Part shown: positions 8,592-18,173 of the stretch, piece by piece
Position numbering within the stretch: the stretch's first letter is position 1
Layout of the letters: every line of letters begins with the position of its first letter
From: Flavobacterium algicola
GTDB lineage: Bacteria > Bacteroidota > Bacteroidia > Flavobacteriales > Flavobacteriaceae
DNA: 64,000 nucleotides
Assembly (NCBI RefSeq): GCF_022399565.1
Contig: NZ_JAJTUT010000001.1
Coordinates: 1,229,336 to 1,293,335, forward strand
Direction of reading: 5' to 3'
Notes under the pieces: model-generated
What the model was told of the DNA's origin: nothing
Seen by the model: only the letters and a program-made list of their open reading frames with translations
Database searches by the model: none
Made by a program: the position numbers and the translations under genes

Positions 8592-8639
8592 TTTAAACAA
8601 CAAAGTCTAAGGGAAATACCTTAGACTTTGTTGTTTAAA
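8592..8639 (+). terminator. Long perfect hairpin after tRNA-Trp
   Basis: A 21-bp perfect stem (8592-8612 with 8619-8639) has a 6-nt loop GAAATA and begins ten bases after the tRNA. There is no long U-tract beyond the stem, but its 3' arm is itself T-rich. Most likely it ends tRNA transcription. Confidence 0.7.
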
Positions 8640-8791
8640 TTGGAAGCCAATTCTCTATTTAAGACAATATAGACCATAATAATGAATCAGTAAATGGTCA
8701 TGAATTCAAATCGATCTACACTTAATTACATAACGTTCAACTTTCAGTTCATTTTCGTCTCCAAAATTTTCAAAGGTTAAAAGTAAGTTTG

Positions 8792-9271
8792 CTACATTTT
8801 ACAAACATTCTGAACCACTTCCTTCAATTCCTCCGTTTTCTGAGTACCTACTAAAATTTTTTTGCCGTTTTTAAATTCAATAGCAAGTCCTTTATTTCCT
8901 TTTGTGTTATAAACAGTTCCGTATTTCGTAAAAAGTCGAATACCGTAACCAACAAAATTATAAGTAATTAGTTTGGCTGATTTTACTTCGTTCCATTGGA
9001 TTACTTTATTTGTGAAAGGAAAAAAATTTATCCGGATTTCTTTTCCATCGATTGAAGTTTTCAATTTCGAAAATAAAAATAGAAGTAAAATTCCAAATGA
9101 AACTATAGCTGCGATTACCAATCCTTTATCTGAAATTGGCTTATCGCCAAATTTCCTATCCAAAACTATTTGTTGATAGCAACCGTAAATCGGAATTAGA
9201 GTAATTACAATTAACATTAATAAGAGCCACCATTGGGTGAATTTTTGTTCTTCTTTGAATTGGTTTTTCAT
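8792..9271 (-). CDS. Two-helix membrane protein with PH-like domain, unknown function
   Basis: The 159-residue product has two N-terminal membrane helices (about 14-32 and 50-67), then a beta-rich C-terminal domain containing SAKLITYNFVGYG and GLAIEFKNGKKILVGTQKTEEL. The pattern, with the final helix after a beta hairpin, is that of bacterial PH-like domains. Such proteins are usually membrane proteins of unknown role. It is a stand-alone gene; no terminator or strong promoter is evident. Confidence 0.7.
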   Translation of the reverse strand: MKNQFKEEQKFTQWWLLLMLIVITLIPIYGCYQQIVLDRKFGDKPISDKGLVIAAIVSFGILLLFLFSKLKTSIDGKEIRINFFPFTNKVIQWNEVKSAKLITYNFVGYGIRLFTKYGTVYNTKGNKGLAIEFKNGKKILVGTQKTEELKEVVQNVCKM

Positions 9272-9395
9272 TTTTTTGTCGTTTACTAGTTTATCAGGAT
9301 AATACTCTCTCCATTATTCAAGGCAGCAACTAGTTTAATGTTTCCCGACTAGAATCTACTCGTAGTAAGTGGCCTCTCGTTAATAAAAAAAAAGG

Positions 9396-10325
9396 TTAAA
9401 GAATTTCATCTTTAAATTTTTTATCGTCAACAAAACGAACTTTGACAGGAATAGCATCTTCGGTTCCGTAAATTTTTAACTCCATGATATCGGCGGGCAA
9501 GTTGAATTTCCTCTTTGCTAGTTCTTGTTTTACTTCTCGAATAATTAGACCTCTTAATACTAGGGATGCTCTCCTATAATCTTTGGTATCGACCCAGAAA
9601 AAAACCTTCAAATTAACGGTACTAGCAGCAAGCTCATCCTCGATTACAAAATTTTCATGATCTACATCTTGCACAATATCTTTATTCGAATCCAAAATTT
9701 CTTGAATAACATTTTTGGCGGCTTCAATGTCATCTTCATATCCAATACCTACCAAAAAATCTACACGATAAAACCCATCGGCGGTATAATTGGCAACTGG
9801 CTTTGTAAGTACGTCACTGTTTGGAATGTAAATATCGCGACCATCAAATGTTTTTATATGTGAATAGCGAAAGCTAAGTGCTTTCACTTTTCCAAAAATA
9901 TCATCAATTTGTATAGTGTCATTAATATTGAAAGGACGGTTGAACGCCAATATTATTCCTGCCAAAAAATTTTTACCTATATCTTGAAAAGCAAAACCTA
10001 AAATTATGGCTCCACCTCCTACTGCTGTTAATAATCCCGTAGCTATTCCATTCAATCCAGCAACTTGCAGGGCAAGCATAATGGCAATAATAATCAATAT
10101 GATCTTTATTGCCTGTGCCAAGAATCGAGCCATCAATGGGTCCTCCGCTTCTTTTTGAATGCGTCTTTTGTAGATATTTGTTATTAGTTGTGCCAGTAAT
10201 ACACCAGCGATAACTACCAATATTGCCAAAGCTATGCGGGGCAAAATAATAAGAAAATTTTGGTAATATGTATTTAATGAATTAGTTATCGTTTCTTGTG
10301 GGGTCTCTATCTGTAAAATTATCAT
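9396..10325 (-). CDS. Small-conductance mechanosensitive channel family (MscS)
   Basis: This 309-residue MscS-type protein has three membrane helices: about 30-52, 70-90, and the pore-lining third helix with the Gly/Ala pattern AVGGGAIILGFAFQDIGKNF. It continues into the beta domain with FNRPFNINDTIQI, and then the mixed alpha/beta cytoplasmic domain. The family opens a pore under membrane tension to release solutes on osmotic downshock. The length is close to that of E. coli MscS (286). Upstream there is only an imperfect promoter (TATCTTTA on the - strand near 10341). Confidence 0.92.
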   Translation of the reverse strand: MIILQIETPQETITNSLNTYYQNFLIILPRIALAILVVIAGVLLAQLITNIYKRRIQKEAEDPLMARFLAQAIKIILIIIAIMLALQVAGLNGIATGLLTAVGGGAIILGFAFQDIGKNFLAGIILAFNRPFNINDTIQIDDIFGKVKALSFRYSHIKTFDGRDIYIPNSDVLTKPVANYTADGFYRVDFLVGIGYEDDIEAAKNVIQEILDSNKDIVQDVDHENFVIEDELAASTVNLKVFFWVDTKDYRRASLVLRGLIIREVKQELAKRKFNLPADIMELKIYGTEDAIPVKVRFVDDKKFKDEIL

Positions 10326-10557
10326 CTAAATGTTTTATTTAAAGATAGTAAAAAATCTTAACCTGTCTCAGGTCTAATTAAACTCTAAAAATGAATCATT
10401 TGAAATTAAAAGTGTTTCATTCCTTTATGTATAATCGCAAACAATTTTCGAATCATTGTTTGTAAAACTATTCTATTAAAAAGACCTTACTGTTTTTTAT
10501 TAAAACCTTATTGCTCATTATAAAAATTCTCAATTTCAACTACTATTGTGATCTGAC

Positions 10558-10587
10558 TTGTCCCTAAGGTAAAATTGATTATTTTTG
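10558..10587 (+). promoter_or_regulatory. Promoter of metG
   Basis: TTG (10558-10560), exactly 19 nt, TATTTTTG (10580-10587): a near-perfect Bacteroidota sigma-70 promoter. The metG start is 19 nt beyond the -7 element, so the leader is very short. Confidence 0.75.
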
Positions 10588-10606
10588 CACCCAATTAAAC
10601 TGAATT

Positions 10607-12676
10607 ATGATACAGAATCCGAAAAGATATACCATTACTGCTGCTTTGCCATATACTAACGGACCCATACACATTGGGCATTTGGCAGGTGTATACGTAC
10701 CAGCTGATATTTATTCTCGTTATTTAAGAGCGCATGACAAAGATGTTTTGTTTGTATGCGGAAGCGATGAGCACGGTGTGGCAATCTCGATGAAAGCTAA
10801 GAAGGAAGGCATTACGCCTCAAGAAGTGATTGACAAATACGATGCAATTATCAGAAAATCATTCTTAGATTTTGGAGTATCGTTTGATAATTATTCTCGT
10901 ACGTCTGCTCAAATTCACCACGATACGGCACAAGATTTTTTTAAAAAATTATATGAGAATGGTGATTTTATAGAGCAAGTAACAGAGCAACTGTACGATG
11001 CAAAGGCCGATCAGTTTTTGGCAGACCGTTTTGTAACCGGAACTTGCCCAAAATGTGGTAATGAGGAAGCATACGGAGATCAATGCGAAAAATGTGGTTC
11101 TACACTGAATGCTACGGATTTAATCAACCCAAAATCGACTATTACAGGAGAGACGCCGGTTATGAAAGCAACGAAACACTGGTTTTTACCTTTGGATCGT
11201 TACGAAGATTTTTTGAAAGAATGGATCCTTATTGGTCATAAAAGTGATTGGAAACCGAACGTTTACGGTCAAGTAAAATCATGGATAGACGGTGGTCTTG
11301 AGCCTCGCGCCGTAACACGTGACTTGGATTGGGGAATTGATGTTCCGCTTCCGGGTGCCGAAGGAAAAAAACTATACGTTTGGTTTGACGCACCGATTGG
11401 CTACATTTCTGCATCAAAAGAATGGGCTTTACGCGAAGGAAAAGATTGGGAACCATACTGGAAAGACAAAGAAACGAAACTAGTTCACTTTATTGGGAAA
11501 GATAATATCGTTTTTCACTGTGTCATTTTCCCTGCGATGTTAAAAGCAGAAGGAAGTTATATTTTGCCAGACAATGTTCCTGCAAATGAGTTCTTGAACT
11601 TGGAAGGAAATAAATTATCAACTTCTAAAAATTGGGCGGTTTGGTTGCACGAATATTTAGAAGAATTTCCGGGGCAGCAAGATGTATTGCGTTATGCCTT
11701 AACATCAAATGCACCAGAGACAAAAGACAATGACTTTACTTGGAAAGATTTTCAAGCTCGAAATAATAATGAATTGGTTGCTATTTTTGGAAACTTCATT
11801 AATCGCGTTGTAGTGCTGACTAATAAATATTACGAAGGAGCTGTTCCTAGCGCGAACACTTTATCAGAAGTAGACGAAGCAACTTTAACCGAATTGAAAG
11901 CCTATCCAGCTGTGATTTCGAGTTCGATAGAGCGTTACCGATTCCGTGAAGCATTGGGCGAGTTGATGAATGTAGCTCGTTTGGGTAATAAGTACTTGGC
12001 AGATGAAGAGCCTTGGAAAATGATAAAAACAGATGCTGGTCGTGTACAAACTCAAATGTATGTAGCATTGCAAATTGCAGCGGCTTTGAGTACGTTATGT
12101 GAACCGTTCTTACCATTTACTTCTGAGAAATTGAAACGCATTTTGAATATTACAGCTACAGATGTTGCCATTACTTGGGATACCATTTCAGATTCATCTG
12201 ATTTATTACCCGCTGGACACCAAATAGGACAAGCAGAATTGCTTTTTGCAAAAATAGAAGACGAAGAAATTCAAAAACAAATAGACAAATTGGAAGCTAC
12301 AAAAACCGCTAACATCGCCGAGAATAAAAAAGCAGAACCACAAAAGGAAACAATTCAATTTGAAGATTTTGCGAAAATGGACATTCGCGTAGGGACAATT
12401 CTTGAGGCTGAGAAAATGCCAAAAGCAAATAAATTATTAGTCTTAAAAGTAGATACTGGAATTGACGTTCGTACAATTGTTTCTGGAATTGCAGAAAGCT
12501 TTAAGCCTGAAGATATTATTGGGAAACGCGTGAGTGTTTTGGTAAATTTAGCACCAAGAGCATTGCGTGGAGTAGATAGTCAAGGAATGATTTTGATGGC
12601 TACCAATGCAGAAGGAAAATTGGTATTCATCAATCCTGATACTGAGGGAGTTCCCGATGGAGACATGATTAGTTAA
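10607..12676 (+). CDS. metG: Methionyl-tRNA synthetase
   Basis: MetRS charges tRNA-Met with methionine in the cytoplasm. The 689-residue protein has all parts: the class I signature HIGH ([11 protein letters not shown], about residues 22-32), a zinc knuckle with CPKC and CEKC (about 146-166), the KMSKS-type motif as KLSTS, an anticodon-binding helical domain, and a C-terminal EMAP/Trbp tRNA-binding domain (about 585-689, starting [11 protein letters not shown]) that dimerises the enzyme. It is a monocistronic gene with its own promoter and a strong terminator. Confidence 0.98.
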   Translation: MIQNPKRYTITAALPYTNGPIHIGHLAGVYVPADIYSRYLRAHDKDVLFVCGSDEHGVAISMKAKKEGITPQEVIDKYDAIIRKSFLDFGVSFDNYSRTSAQIHHDTAQDFFKKLYENGDFIEQVTEQLYDAKADQFLADRFVTGTCPKCGNEEAYGDQCEKCGSTLNATDLINPKSTITGETPVMKATKHWFLPLDRYEDFLKEWILIGHKSDWKPNVYGQVKSWIDGGLEPRAVTRDLDWGIDVPLPGAEGKKLYVWFDAPIGYISASKEWALREGKDWEPYWKDKETKLVHFIGKDNIVFHCVIFPAMLKAEGSYILPDNVPANEFLNLEGNKLSTSKNWAVWLHEYLEEFPGQQDVLRYALTSNAPETKDNDFTWKDFQARNNNELVAIFGNFINRVVVLTNKYYEGAVPSANTLSEVDEATLTELKAYPAVISSSIERYRFREALGELMNVARLGNKYLADEEPWKMIKTDAGRVQTQMYVALQIAAALSTLCEPFLPFTSEKLKRILNITATDVAITWDTISDSSDLLPAGHQIGQAELLFAKIEDEEIQKQIDKLEATKTANIAENKKAEPQKETIQFEDFAKMDIRVGTILEAEKMPKANKLLVLKVDTGIDVRTIVSGIAESFKPEDIIGKRVSVLVNLAPRALRGVDSQGMILMATNAEGKLVFINPDTEGVPDGDMIS

Positions 12677-12699
12677 AAAAAACTACAAATATAAAAAAG

Positions 12700-12731
12700 C
12701 CTGTTTGAAATTTGATTTCAAACAGGTTTTT
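12700..12731 (+). terminator. Rho-independent terminator of metG
   Basis: Stem CCTGTTTGAAAT / ATTTCAAACAGG (12700-12711 with 12715-12726), 3-nt loop, then TTTTT. It starts 24 nt after the metG stop. Confidence 0.93.
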
Positions 12732-13038
12732 GCTTTTTATGCCATTCACTATTTTATATAATAGGTTTATAATAATTTGTCTTTCGAATACTATTATAGA
12801 CGTATTTACCAATGTCAAAATGTTTTACCACTCTCTTTTATTAAATCTACTAAGCTAGTATTGAGGTGATAATGTCAATTTATAACTGCTCTTTTTTGCT
12901 TAGAAAGAATTAATAGGATAGTACCTTGAGAGAATCTTACACTCTCATGCAGAATTAGCCATCCATTATCAAACTTACTAGTCGGAACGTCGTGATTACA
13001 ATAAATGCGTTATCTTTTATTATATTTTAAAATCCTAA
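12732..13038. other. Gene-free AT-rich region after metG
   Basis: No convincing frame, RNA or repeat is visible here. There is only a short inverted repeat GAGAG / CTCTC near 12929. Confidence 0.5.
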
Positions 13039-13254
13039 TTTGAAACGATTGTTACTGCAGCAATCAGTAACTCAATAACGGATTTAGTTTACATACCACG
13101 GTATCCAGCAGATTTTGGAATGCGCTACCGAACGTTTGAAATGGCAGTTCTAGACTACCGCCAGATCTACTATAAACAAGTAAAATATTTGAGTTGCAAC
13201 TTCGATTGTATTCTTAAAAAAATTACAGAAGAGTCGGTAATATCTGCCTCTTAA
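13039..13254 (+). pseudogene. Possible remnant of a protein-coding gene
   Basis: An open frame of 71 codons runs between two stops and has no ATG until codon 28 (13120). The translated text looks more protein-like than random AT-rich DNA: it includes LVYIPRYPADFGMRYRTF and EMAVLDYRQIYYKQ, with good codon variety. From the internal ATG it would be a 44-residue peptide. I recognise no family. It may be the 3' remnant of a decayed gene or a real small protein; both are speculative. Confidence 0.3.
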
Positions 13255-13368
13255 TACTTAAAAGAACGCAATAAAAAGAATTTTTATTCACACCATACTA
13301 TTTGGTGCTAAATTGAAAAACATAATAATTTATTTACAGATTAATTACAATATGTGCTACTTTAAATT

Positions 13369-13376
13369 TACTTTTG
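13369..13376 (+). promoter_or_regulatory. Possible -7 element before the 13406 gene
   Basis: TACTTTTG matches TAnnTTTG, 29 nt upstream of the start. No TTG is found at the expected distance upstream, so support is partial. Confidence 0.4.
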
Positions 13377-13405
13377 ACAAGCAAAAATAACTATAAAAAA
13401 ATTAT

Positions 13406-14152
13406 ATGGCACAAGATAGAGAATTTCCCCCAGCATTTAGAGTAAAGAAAAGTAGAGGTCAGTCAATTGCAATTTGGATTTTAAGCATTTTATTACTTCT
13501 TACGACTACTGCATTTTATTTTTATCACCAACATGTAACGGAACAGTTTTCTGCTTACAACCAAACAAATGAAGATACTAGCGCAACTAATGGAATGGCC
13601 TCGATGAGTGACTTAAATCATTGGAGAAATGCAACATTTACGATTCCTGAATATGATGATATACCTGAAAATTTCCAGCGAAGTATTGTTAAGATATTTA
13701 TAGACAATGGATATTATAATGGGGATGATCAAGCTAACTACTTTTTTACAAAAATTCCAGACCGTGCAAAAGGTGTTTTTGCCTACGGGTATTTTACAGG
13801 AGGCAATGAAATCGAGATGGCATTTTTATTAGAAAAGCAAGATTTTGAAAGCAGCTCACTATTTATTATTGCATCTAACGGTGATTTACTTTATTGGAAA
13901 GAGATTTCTTCTGAATTGCCCACCATAAATAGTTTTAAGCAAGGTGCCAAAATATATACCGACGAAATGGTCCTTAAACCATCCAAATTAGATGGTTTAA
14001 TTGCAAATAATAAAGGCACCAAATATGCCTACGTATACAATCAAAAAGCCAAAACTTTTGATAAATATTACCAATATACTGAAGCGGAAATAAGAGCGTC
14101 GAAAGAAAATTTTGAACTTGCAGAAAGTAATGAAGACGAATACGTGGAGTAA
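13406..14152 (+). CDS. Single-pass membrane protein of unknown function
   Basis: 248 residues: a short basic N-terminal cytoplasmic part (about 1-22), one membrane helix (about 23-43), then an acidic extracytoplasmic domain of 200 residues. The domain ends in a Glu/Asp-rich tail (SNEDEYVE). Motifs such as RSIVKIFIDNGYYNGDDQ and FLLEKQDFESSSLFIIASNG suggest an alpha/beta domain. I do not recognise a family. A promoter-like -7 element lies just upstream. It lies in a loosely packed region of unknown genes. Confidence 0.7.
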   Translation: MAQDREFPPAFRVKKSRGQSIAIWILSILLLLTTTAFYFYHQHVTEQFSAYNQTNEDTSATNGMASMSDLNHWRNATFTIPEYDDIPENFQRSIVKIFIDNGYYNGDDQANYFFTKIPDRAKGVFAYGYFTGGNEIEMAFLLEKQDFESSSLFIIASNGDLLYWKEISSELPTINSFKQGAKIYTDEMVLKPSKLDGLIANNKGTKYAYVYNQKAKTFDKYYQYTEAEIRASKENFELAESNEDEYVE

Positions 14153-14611
14153 GTTGTGTGTAAAAAACAGATAAATACAATTTTTACACTATTTATTTAT
14201 CGCATCAATTGCACAAATTAGGCTGATCAATTAGATGATATTAAAATAAACAATGCTTTTTTTATAAAATTGAATGTTCAACTTTGAAACAATAGTTTTC
14301 TAGGCCATTTTAATAATAAGCAAAAACTCAATAAAAAAATAGACAAAATTATATATCCGCCAACGACTTAAATACTTGGCGGGAGTTTTTGCGATGAGCA
14401 GCCTATTTACCACTCCACTGCTTGTGGTTTTCTATAGGATAAGATTAGAGTTTTGTAAAAAAAAATTACTGTAAATACTATTATTTCAATTACTACGGTG
14501 GCACTTTTAGTTATCTATAAAAGATTAACAGCGTACAATTTAATATGTAAAAGATAAAATTACAGCTCCACCAAAAGCACTTCAAAGCATTTAAGAATAA
14601 ATACAAAATCT
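14153..14611. other. Gene-free region with one hairpin
   Basis: About 460 bp without a convincing gene. It holds the terminator-like hairpin listed at 14357-14390; otherwise I see nothing. Confidence 0.5.
14357..14390 (+). terminator. Terminator-like hairpin
   Basis: Stem CCGCCAA / TTGGCGG (14357-14363 with 14376-14382), 12-nt loop, then GAG and five T. It is GC-rich against a very AT-rich background and is 205 nt downstream of the 13406 gene. Confidence 0.5.
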
Positions 14612-15679
14612 ATGACAATCATTTTATTTTTTTTAATAGCAATTTCCTTTTTTGGTTATCTTATTTTCAAAAAATCACGTCAAAACATCACAACAACAGT
14701 AAAAATTTATGAATCCGTTCTTGTTGTATGTGGCATATTATCTCTCATTTTATTTGTTTTTTCTTGGACGTATAATTCGGCTGACTATTACACAGCTATT
14801 GATATTGTGGATGGAGGTTACACGCCATTTGCTTCGGCCCATATTCTCACATTATTTGTTTTTTTTGCTCTATCATGGTGGGGTGTTTTTGCACTGTGGT
14901 TGCGGGGAAATAGCTTACCGCCATTATTATTTGTTTTAGCAATTATTTTCATTCTAATCGGTTCTGTAATTAGTGTTACCACCATACTACAATTGGCGAC
15001 CAATGATGAATCTTCTGACGTAGGTTTTGTTTTCTGCTTTCTACCTATCTACCACCTCATAATATCTATTTCTTTATTAATTAAGATTGTAAGAACTGAA
15101 TGTAAGTTGGCTTCTGATAAAATTTATAGCAACAAATACCTCAATACGTTAAATCTATTTATGGCAAGTAGCAAAGAAAAACCTTTCTTAATCTTGATAC
15201 TTTGCTTTCCGGTTTTTATTATTGTTACGGCAATCTTAATGTTACTTGGTCAAGATTACAATTCAATCGCTAAAGTTTTTACTGAAACAACGACTTGGAC
15301 TTTTTCGCAACAATCACATCCACCGTTTTTAGATCACAGAGGTCATTACTTGTGTACGGTGGCTATTTGCGGTGATGCCAAGGTGGTAAAGCCGCTGCGT
15401 TTTGGTAAAAGACACGGTCATGAAATTGTGGTAAATAGACAATTATTAATTGCTAATGCTTTTGAGGAATTGATTCAAGAAAGCACTCCAAGACTGCACA
15501 AATTAATTCGAAATGCCTACGACACTTACGGTTATCCACTCTCAAAAAAAATCAAAACCGCAGATCACTCTAATTTAGTTTACCGATTAATGAAGCCTTT
15601 GGAATATTTATTTTTAACTATATTATATTTATGCTGCAGTAAACCAGAAGAAAAAATCAACAAACAGTATGCAATTTAG
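14612..15679 (+). CDS. Multi-pass membrane protein with DUF6688-like C-terminal domain
   Basis: 355 residues. The first 215 contain about six membrane helices. The C-terminal part (about 230-330) is soluble and carries the strongly conserved-looking string HYLCTVAICGDAKVVKP, then LRFGKRHGHEIVVNRQLL and ANAFEELI. I associate this with the DUF6688 family; the assignment is from memory. The His, Cys and Arg density suggests a catalytic or metal site, but no function is known. A further hydrophobic stretch lies near residues 330-343. It is convergent with the next gene, and I see no clear terminator between them. Confidence 0.7.
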   Translation: MTIILFFLIAISFFGYLIFKKSRQNITTTVKIYESVLVVCGILSLILFVFSWTYNSADYYTAIDIVDGGYTPFASAHILTLFVFFALSWWGVFALWLRGNSLPPLLFVLAIIFILIGSVISVTTILQLATNDESSDVGFVFCFLPIYHLIISISLLIKIVRTECKLASDKIYSNKYLNTLNLFMASSKEKPFLILILCFPVFIIVTAILMLLGQDYNSIAKVFTETTTWTFSQQSHPPFLDHRGHYLCTVAICGDAKVVKPLRFGKRHGHEIVVNRQLLIANAFEELIQESTPRLHKLIRNAYDTYGYPLSKKIKTADHSNLVYRLMKPLEYLFLTILYLCCSKPEEKINKQYAI

Positions 15680-15788
15680 GAGTCTGTTTGGGGCGTAAAA
15701 TCATTTGGGCAAAATGACTGATTTTTCATCACTACATAAACCGTAACGAAGATCTGCAAAACGTAAATCTAAGACAGACCTCCATTTA

Positions 15789-16463
15789 CTATTGAATGAG
15801 TTTTAGCTTTTTGTCTTTGTATTCGTATCTTATATTGTTATTTTTTAATAAAATAGCTTCATTACCAGGCTTGTATGTAATCGAATCTGAATCAAAAGTA
15901 AAAATAAGTCGGTTTTCTTTTTCATTAACTTTTAAAATATTTACCAAGCTTGTTTCTTGATCATTACCATCAATATCAATATTTCCCGCATATTCGATTT
16001 TCCCGTTTTCGTAAAGGAACACTTCACCGCCAAAATAATATTCATATCCCAATTGACATACAATAATAATTTTGTCATTCTTTGTATTCTTATAAAAATG
16101 AGGACTAAATAGGAATACGTCACCCACCCCTTTTGACTTAAATAAAATTTCATCTTTTGCATTAAGTAGAAGTAATTTATCACCCCAGTCTTTATCGTAA
16201 TCTGGATTGACTGTTTGATCATATCCTACCACAATTTTATTCGAACCTAATTGAAAGGCTTCTGAAATATCAAATCCCTGCAATTTAAAATTACTTATGT
16301 TCTCTAGTCTAAATTCAGAATAGTTAATAAGTTGTGGCCTCTTTGCGGGTTGATGTTCAATCTCTACTGGAACATTTGCTTTATCCTCAAAAGCTTCAAC
16401 TTTTTTCGAACTGTCTTTACAAGAATATAAAATTATAATAAGAATTAAACCCATCACCTTCAT
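15789..16463 (-). CDS. Putative lipoprotein of unknown function
   Basis: From the ATG at 16463 the product (224 residues) begins with a lipoprotein signal MKVMGLILIIILYSC whose lipobox is LYSC. An ATG 69 nt upstream (16532) would bury this signal, so I prefer the internal start. The mature part is beta-rich with repeated Tyr/Asn/Gly turns (for example CQLGYEYYFGGEVFLYENGK), perhaps a small beta-propeller or sandwich. No family recognised. It is probably anchored in the outer or inner membrane facing the periplasm. Confidence 0.65.
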   Translation of the reverse strand: MKVMGLILIIILYSCKDSSKKVEAFEDKANVPVEIEHQPAKRPQLINYSEFRLENISNFKLQGFDISEAFQLGSNKIVVGYDQTVNPDYDKDWGDKLLLLNAKDEILFKSKGVGDVFLFSPHFYKNTKNDKIIIVCQLGYEYYFGGEVFLYENGKIEYAGNIDIDGNDQETSLVNILKVNEKENRLIFTFDSDSITYKPGNEAILLKNNNIRYEYKDKKLKLIQ

Positions 16464-16645
16464 TTTAGCAAATTGAAGATTTATAAAACCGTAGTTATTT
16501 TGAAATTTTACATAAAGCGAATCTTCTTTCATGGAATATTATTTTTTAAATTCTATGTCAATATATGGGATTTTTAAGCTGAATATATTACAAAATATAT
16601 CAATTCTTATATATATGTATGACTCAATGAAATTAGCGTCTTAAG

Positions 16646-16801
16646 TCATAGATAATTATTTGATTTTGAATCTAATTTTTGCGTTCCCAAAAAGTCCGGG
16701 CTATCCGCTAAATCTTTTTTATAAAAAATAATAAAGGATATCGCGCTTATTCCTAACGCAAAATCAAATAACACAAAGAAAATGTTTTCTAATACCTCCA
16801 T
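16646..16801 (-). CDS. Small single-helix membrane protein, 51 residues
   Basis: A short frame, ATG (16801-16799) to TGA (16648-16646). The ATG comes two bases after the stop codon of the ankyrin lipoprotein gene, suggesting translational coupling. The product begins MEVLENIFFVLFDFALG, has one hydrophobic helix over residues 7-27, then a charged tail (YKKDLADSPDFLGTQK). No family recognised. Coding is supported by the junction and the clean helix-plus-tail design. Confidence 0.5.
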   Translation of the reverse strand: MEVLENIFFVLFDFALGISAISFIIFYKKDLADSPDFLGTQKLDSKSNNYL

Positions 16802-16803
16802 AA

Positions 16804-17637
16804 CTACTGTAGGAATGCAACTATATCGTAAAATTTATTAGCTTTTGCAATTTCAACAGGCAATTTTCCATAAGCAATATCATCACCACAATCAAAAGTT
16901 TCCGGTTTATCTTTGTCAGCACCTTTCTTAACTAAATACTTAACCATATTCAAATTGTTTTCTTTTATGGCAATTATTAATGCCGATTCTCCATCGCATT
17001 CGTTAGATGATATTTCATCTTTTGTCAACTTTAAGGCATCGAGCACCTCATAATCTGACTTTCGCACAGCTTCATAAAAGACCCATAATTTACCTCTCAC
17101 ATCGCCGGAATCCTGCCTTGCTCCATTTAGTAATAAATATTTTGCACCTTCATAAAACTGATAAAAACCTGCTTTATTAAAGGAACCATTATCTTTATAA
17201 TCGATTCCATTTTCGACTAGAAACTTCATAATCTTCAATCTTTTATATTCGGCCGCGATCAAAACAAAATTTTCTTCTTTTTTATTCATAGTTGTACCTT
17301 GATCAACCATAAATTTAAATAAATCAATATTATCTGCTGCCCAAATGATTGCTTCTAAAGGCGATATTTTATTTTTGGGTTGAAAATTTGGTGGGAATTT
17401 AGTTTTCACCATCATCTTAACCTTGTCTGAATCATTTTCAAAAATGGCATCGTAAAATTCATCGACAACTTGCCACGTTGGTTCAGAATTCTCTACTTCA
17501 CTTGTTTGGTTGCCAGTGAACGGCGCATCATCCATTAAAACCTGTTCAAGCTTTTGATTTTCTTTGACCTTTTCAACGCAGGAAACAAATCCGATTATTA
17601 TTAGCGTGAATAAGGTAGTTATGTACAGTTTTTTCAT
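16804..17637 (-). CDS. Ankyrin-repeat lipoprotein
   Basis: 277 residues starting with a lipoprotein signal (lipobox FVSC, Cys20). After a linker, ankyrin-type repeats span about residues 88-275: for example SPLEAIIWAADNIDLFKFMVDQG, then NFVLIAAEYKRLKIMKFLVENG in shortened form, and later ESALIIAIKENNLNMVKYLV followed by KKGADKDKPE. Ankyrin repeats bind proteins. Secreted ankyrin lipoproteins are sometimes immunity partners or envelope scaffolds, but nothing next to it shows a toxin. The small membrane protein at 16646-16801 follows directly. Confidence 0.82.
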   Translation of the reverse strand: MKKLYITTLFTLIIIGFVSCVEKVKENQKLEQVLMDDAPFTGNQTSEVENSEPTWQVVDEFYDAIFENDSDKVKMMVKTKFPPNFQPKNKISPLEAIIWAADNIDLFKFMVDQGTTMNKKEENFVLIAAEYKRLKIMKFLVENGIDYKDNGSFNKAGFYQFYEGAKYLLLNGARQDSGDVRGKLWVFYEAVRKSDYEVLDALKLTKDEISSNECDGESALIIAIKENNLNMVKYLVKKGADKDKPETFDCGDDIAYGKLPVEIAKANKFYDIVAFLQ

Positions 17638-18173
17638 ATTTATTTTATCAATTGTATCTTTCTGAAAACAAGTTTAATTAAGTTCTCAAAAATCGGTCTG
17701 TTTTTGTTCCTCGGTCTTTATAATTTTCTTAAAAAGTAAATTTTATAAGTTTCATTTATATCACCCCAAAAAAATTTACACATCATTACGATGTAAGTCG
17801 AAGTTTATAAATTGAATGTGGAATTATACTTTTCGGACCGGGAATATTTATACTGTAGTTCCTCTCCAATTAAAAAAAAACCATTTCCTGTATTCTAAAG
17901 CACTTAAATACAGAGTGATACTATTTGAATCTATTGTAGTTAGTTTAAAAAAAAGTTGTTACTTAAAAAATTTGCGATGTGTGAAGCTAAACTATTATTC
18001 ATGAATCACAGAAAATTTAAAAATACTGAAATATAATTGTCCTAAATGGTTTTCGAAGTTAAAAATTTCTTTTTAAACTAGTTGGTTTCACATTTCAAAT
18101 CCTAAATAAAAATTAAAAAAATCTGTCAATACATTTAAGTAATTAACTTTACGTTCAACTTTAAAACTTTTTT
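17638..18173. other. Gene-free region, 536 bp
   Basis: Very AT-rich sequence between divergent genes. A 62-codon frame at 17816-18004 has no protein-like features. No RNA, repeat or strong promoter could be identified. Confidence 0.5.

Noticed and set aside
17816..18004. 62-codon + strand frame in a gene-free region
   Set aside because: No hydrophobic or charged pattern, no promoter element, and composition like the surrounding noncoding DNA.
12732..18173. Genomic island or prophage
   Set aside because: The stretch is gene-poor and has unknown genes, but there is no integrase, transposase, attachment repeat or phage gene.
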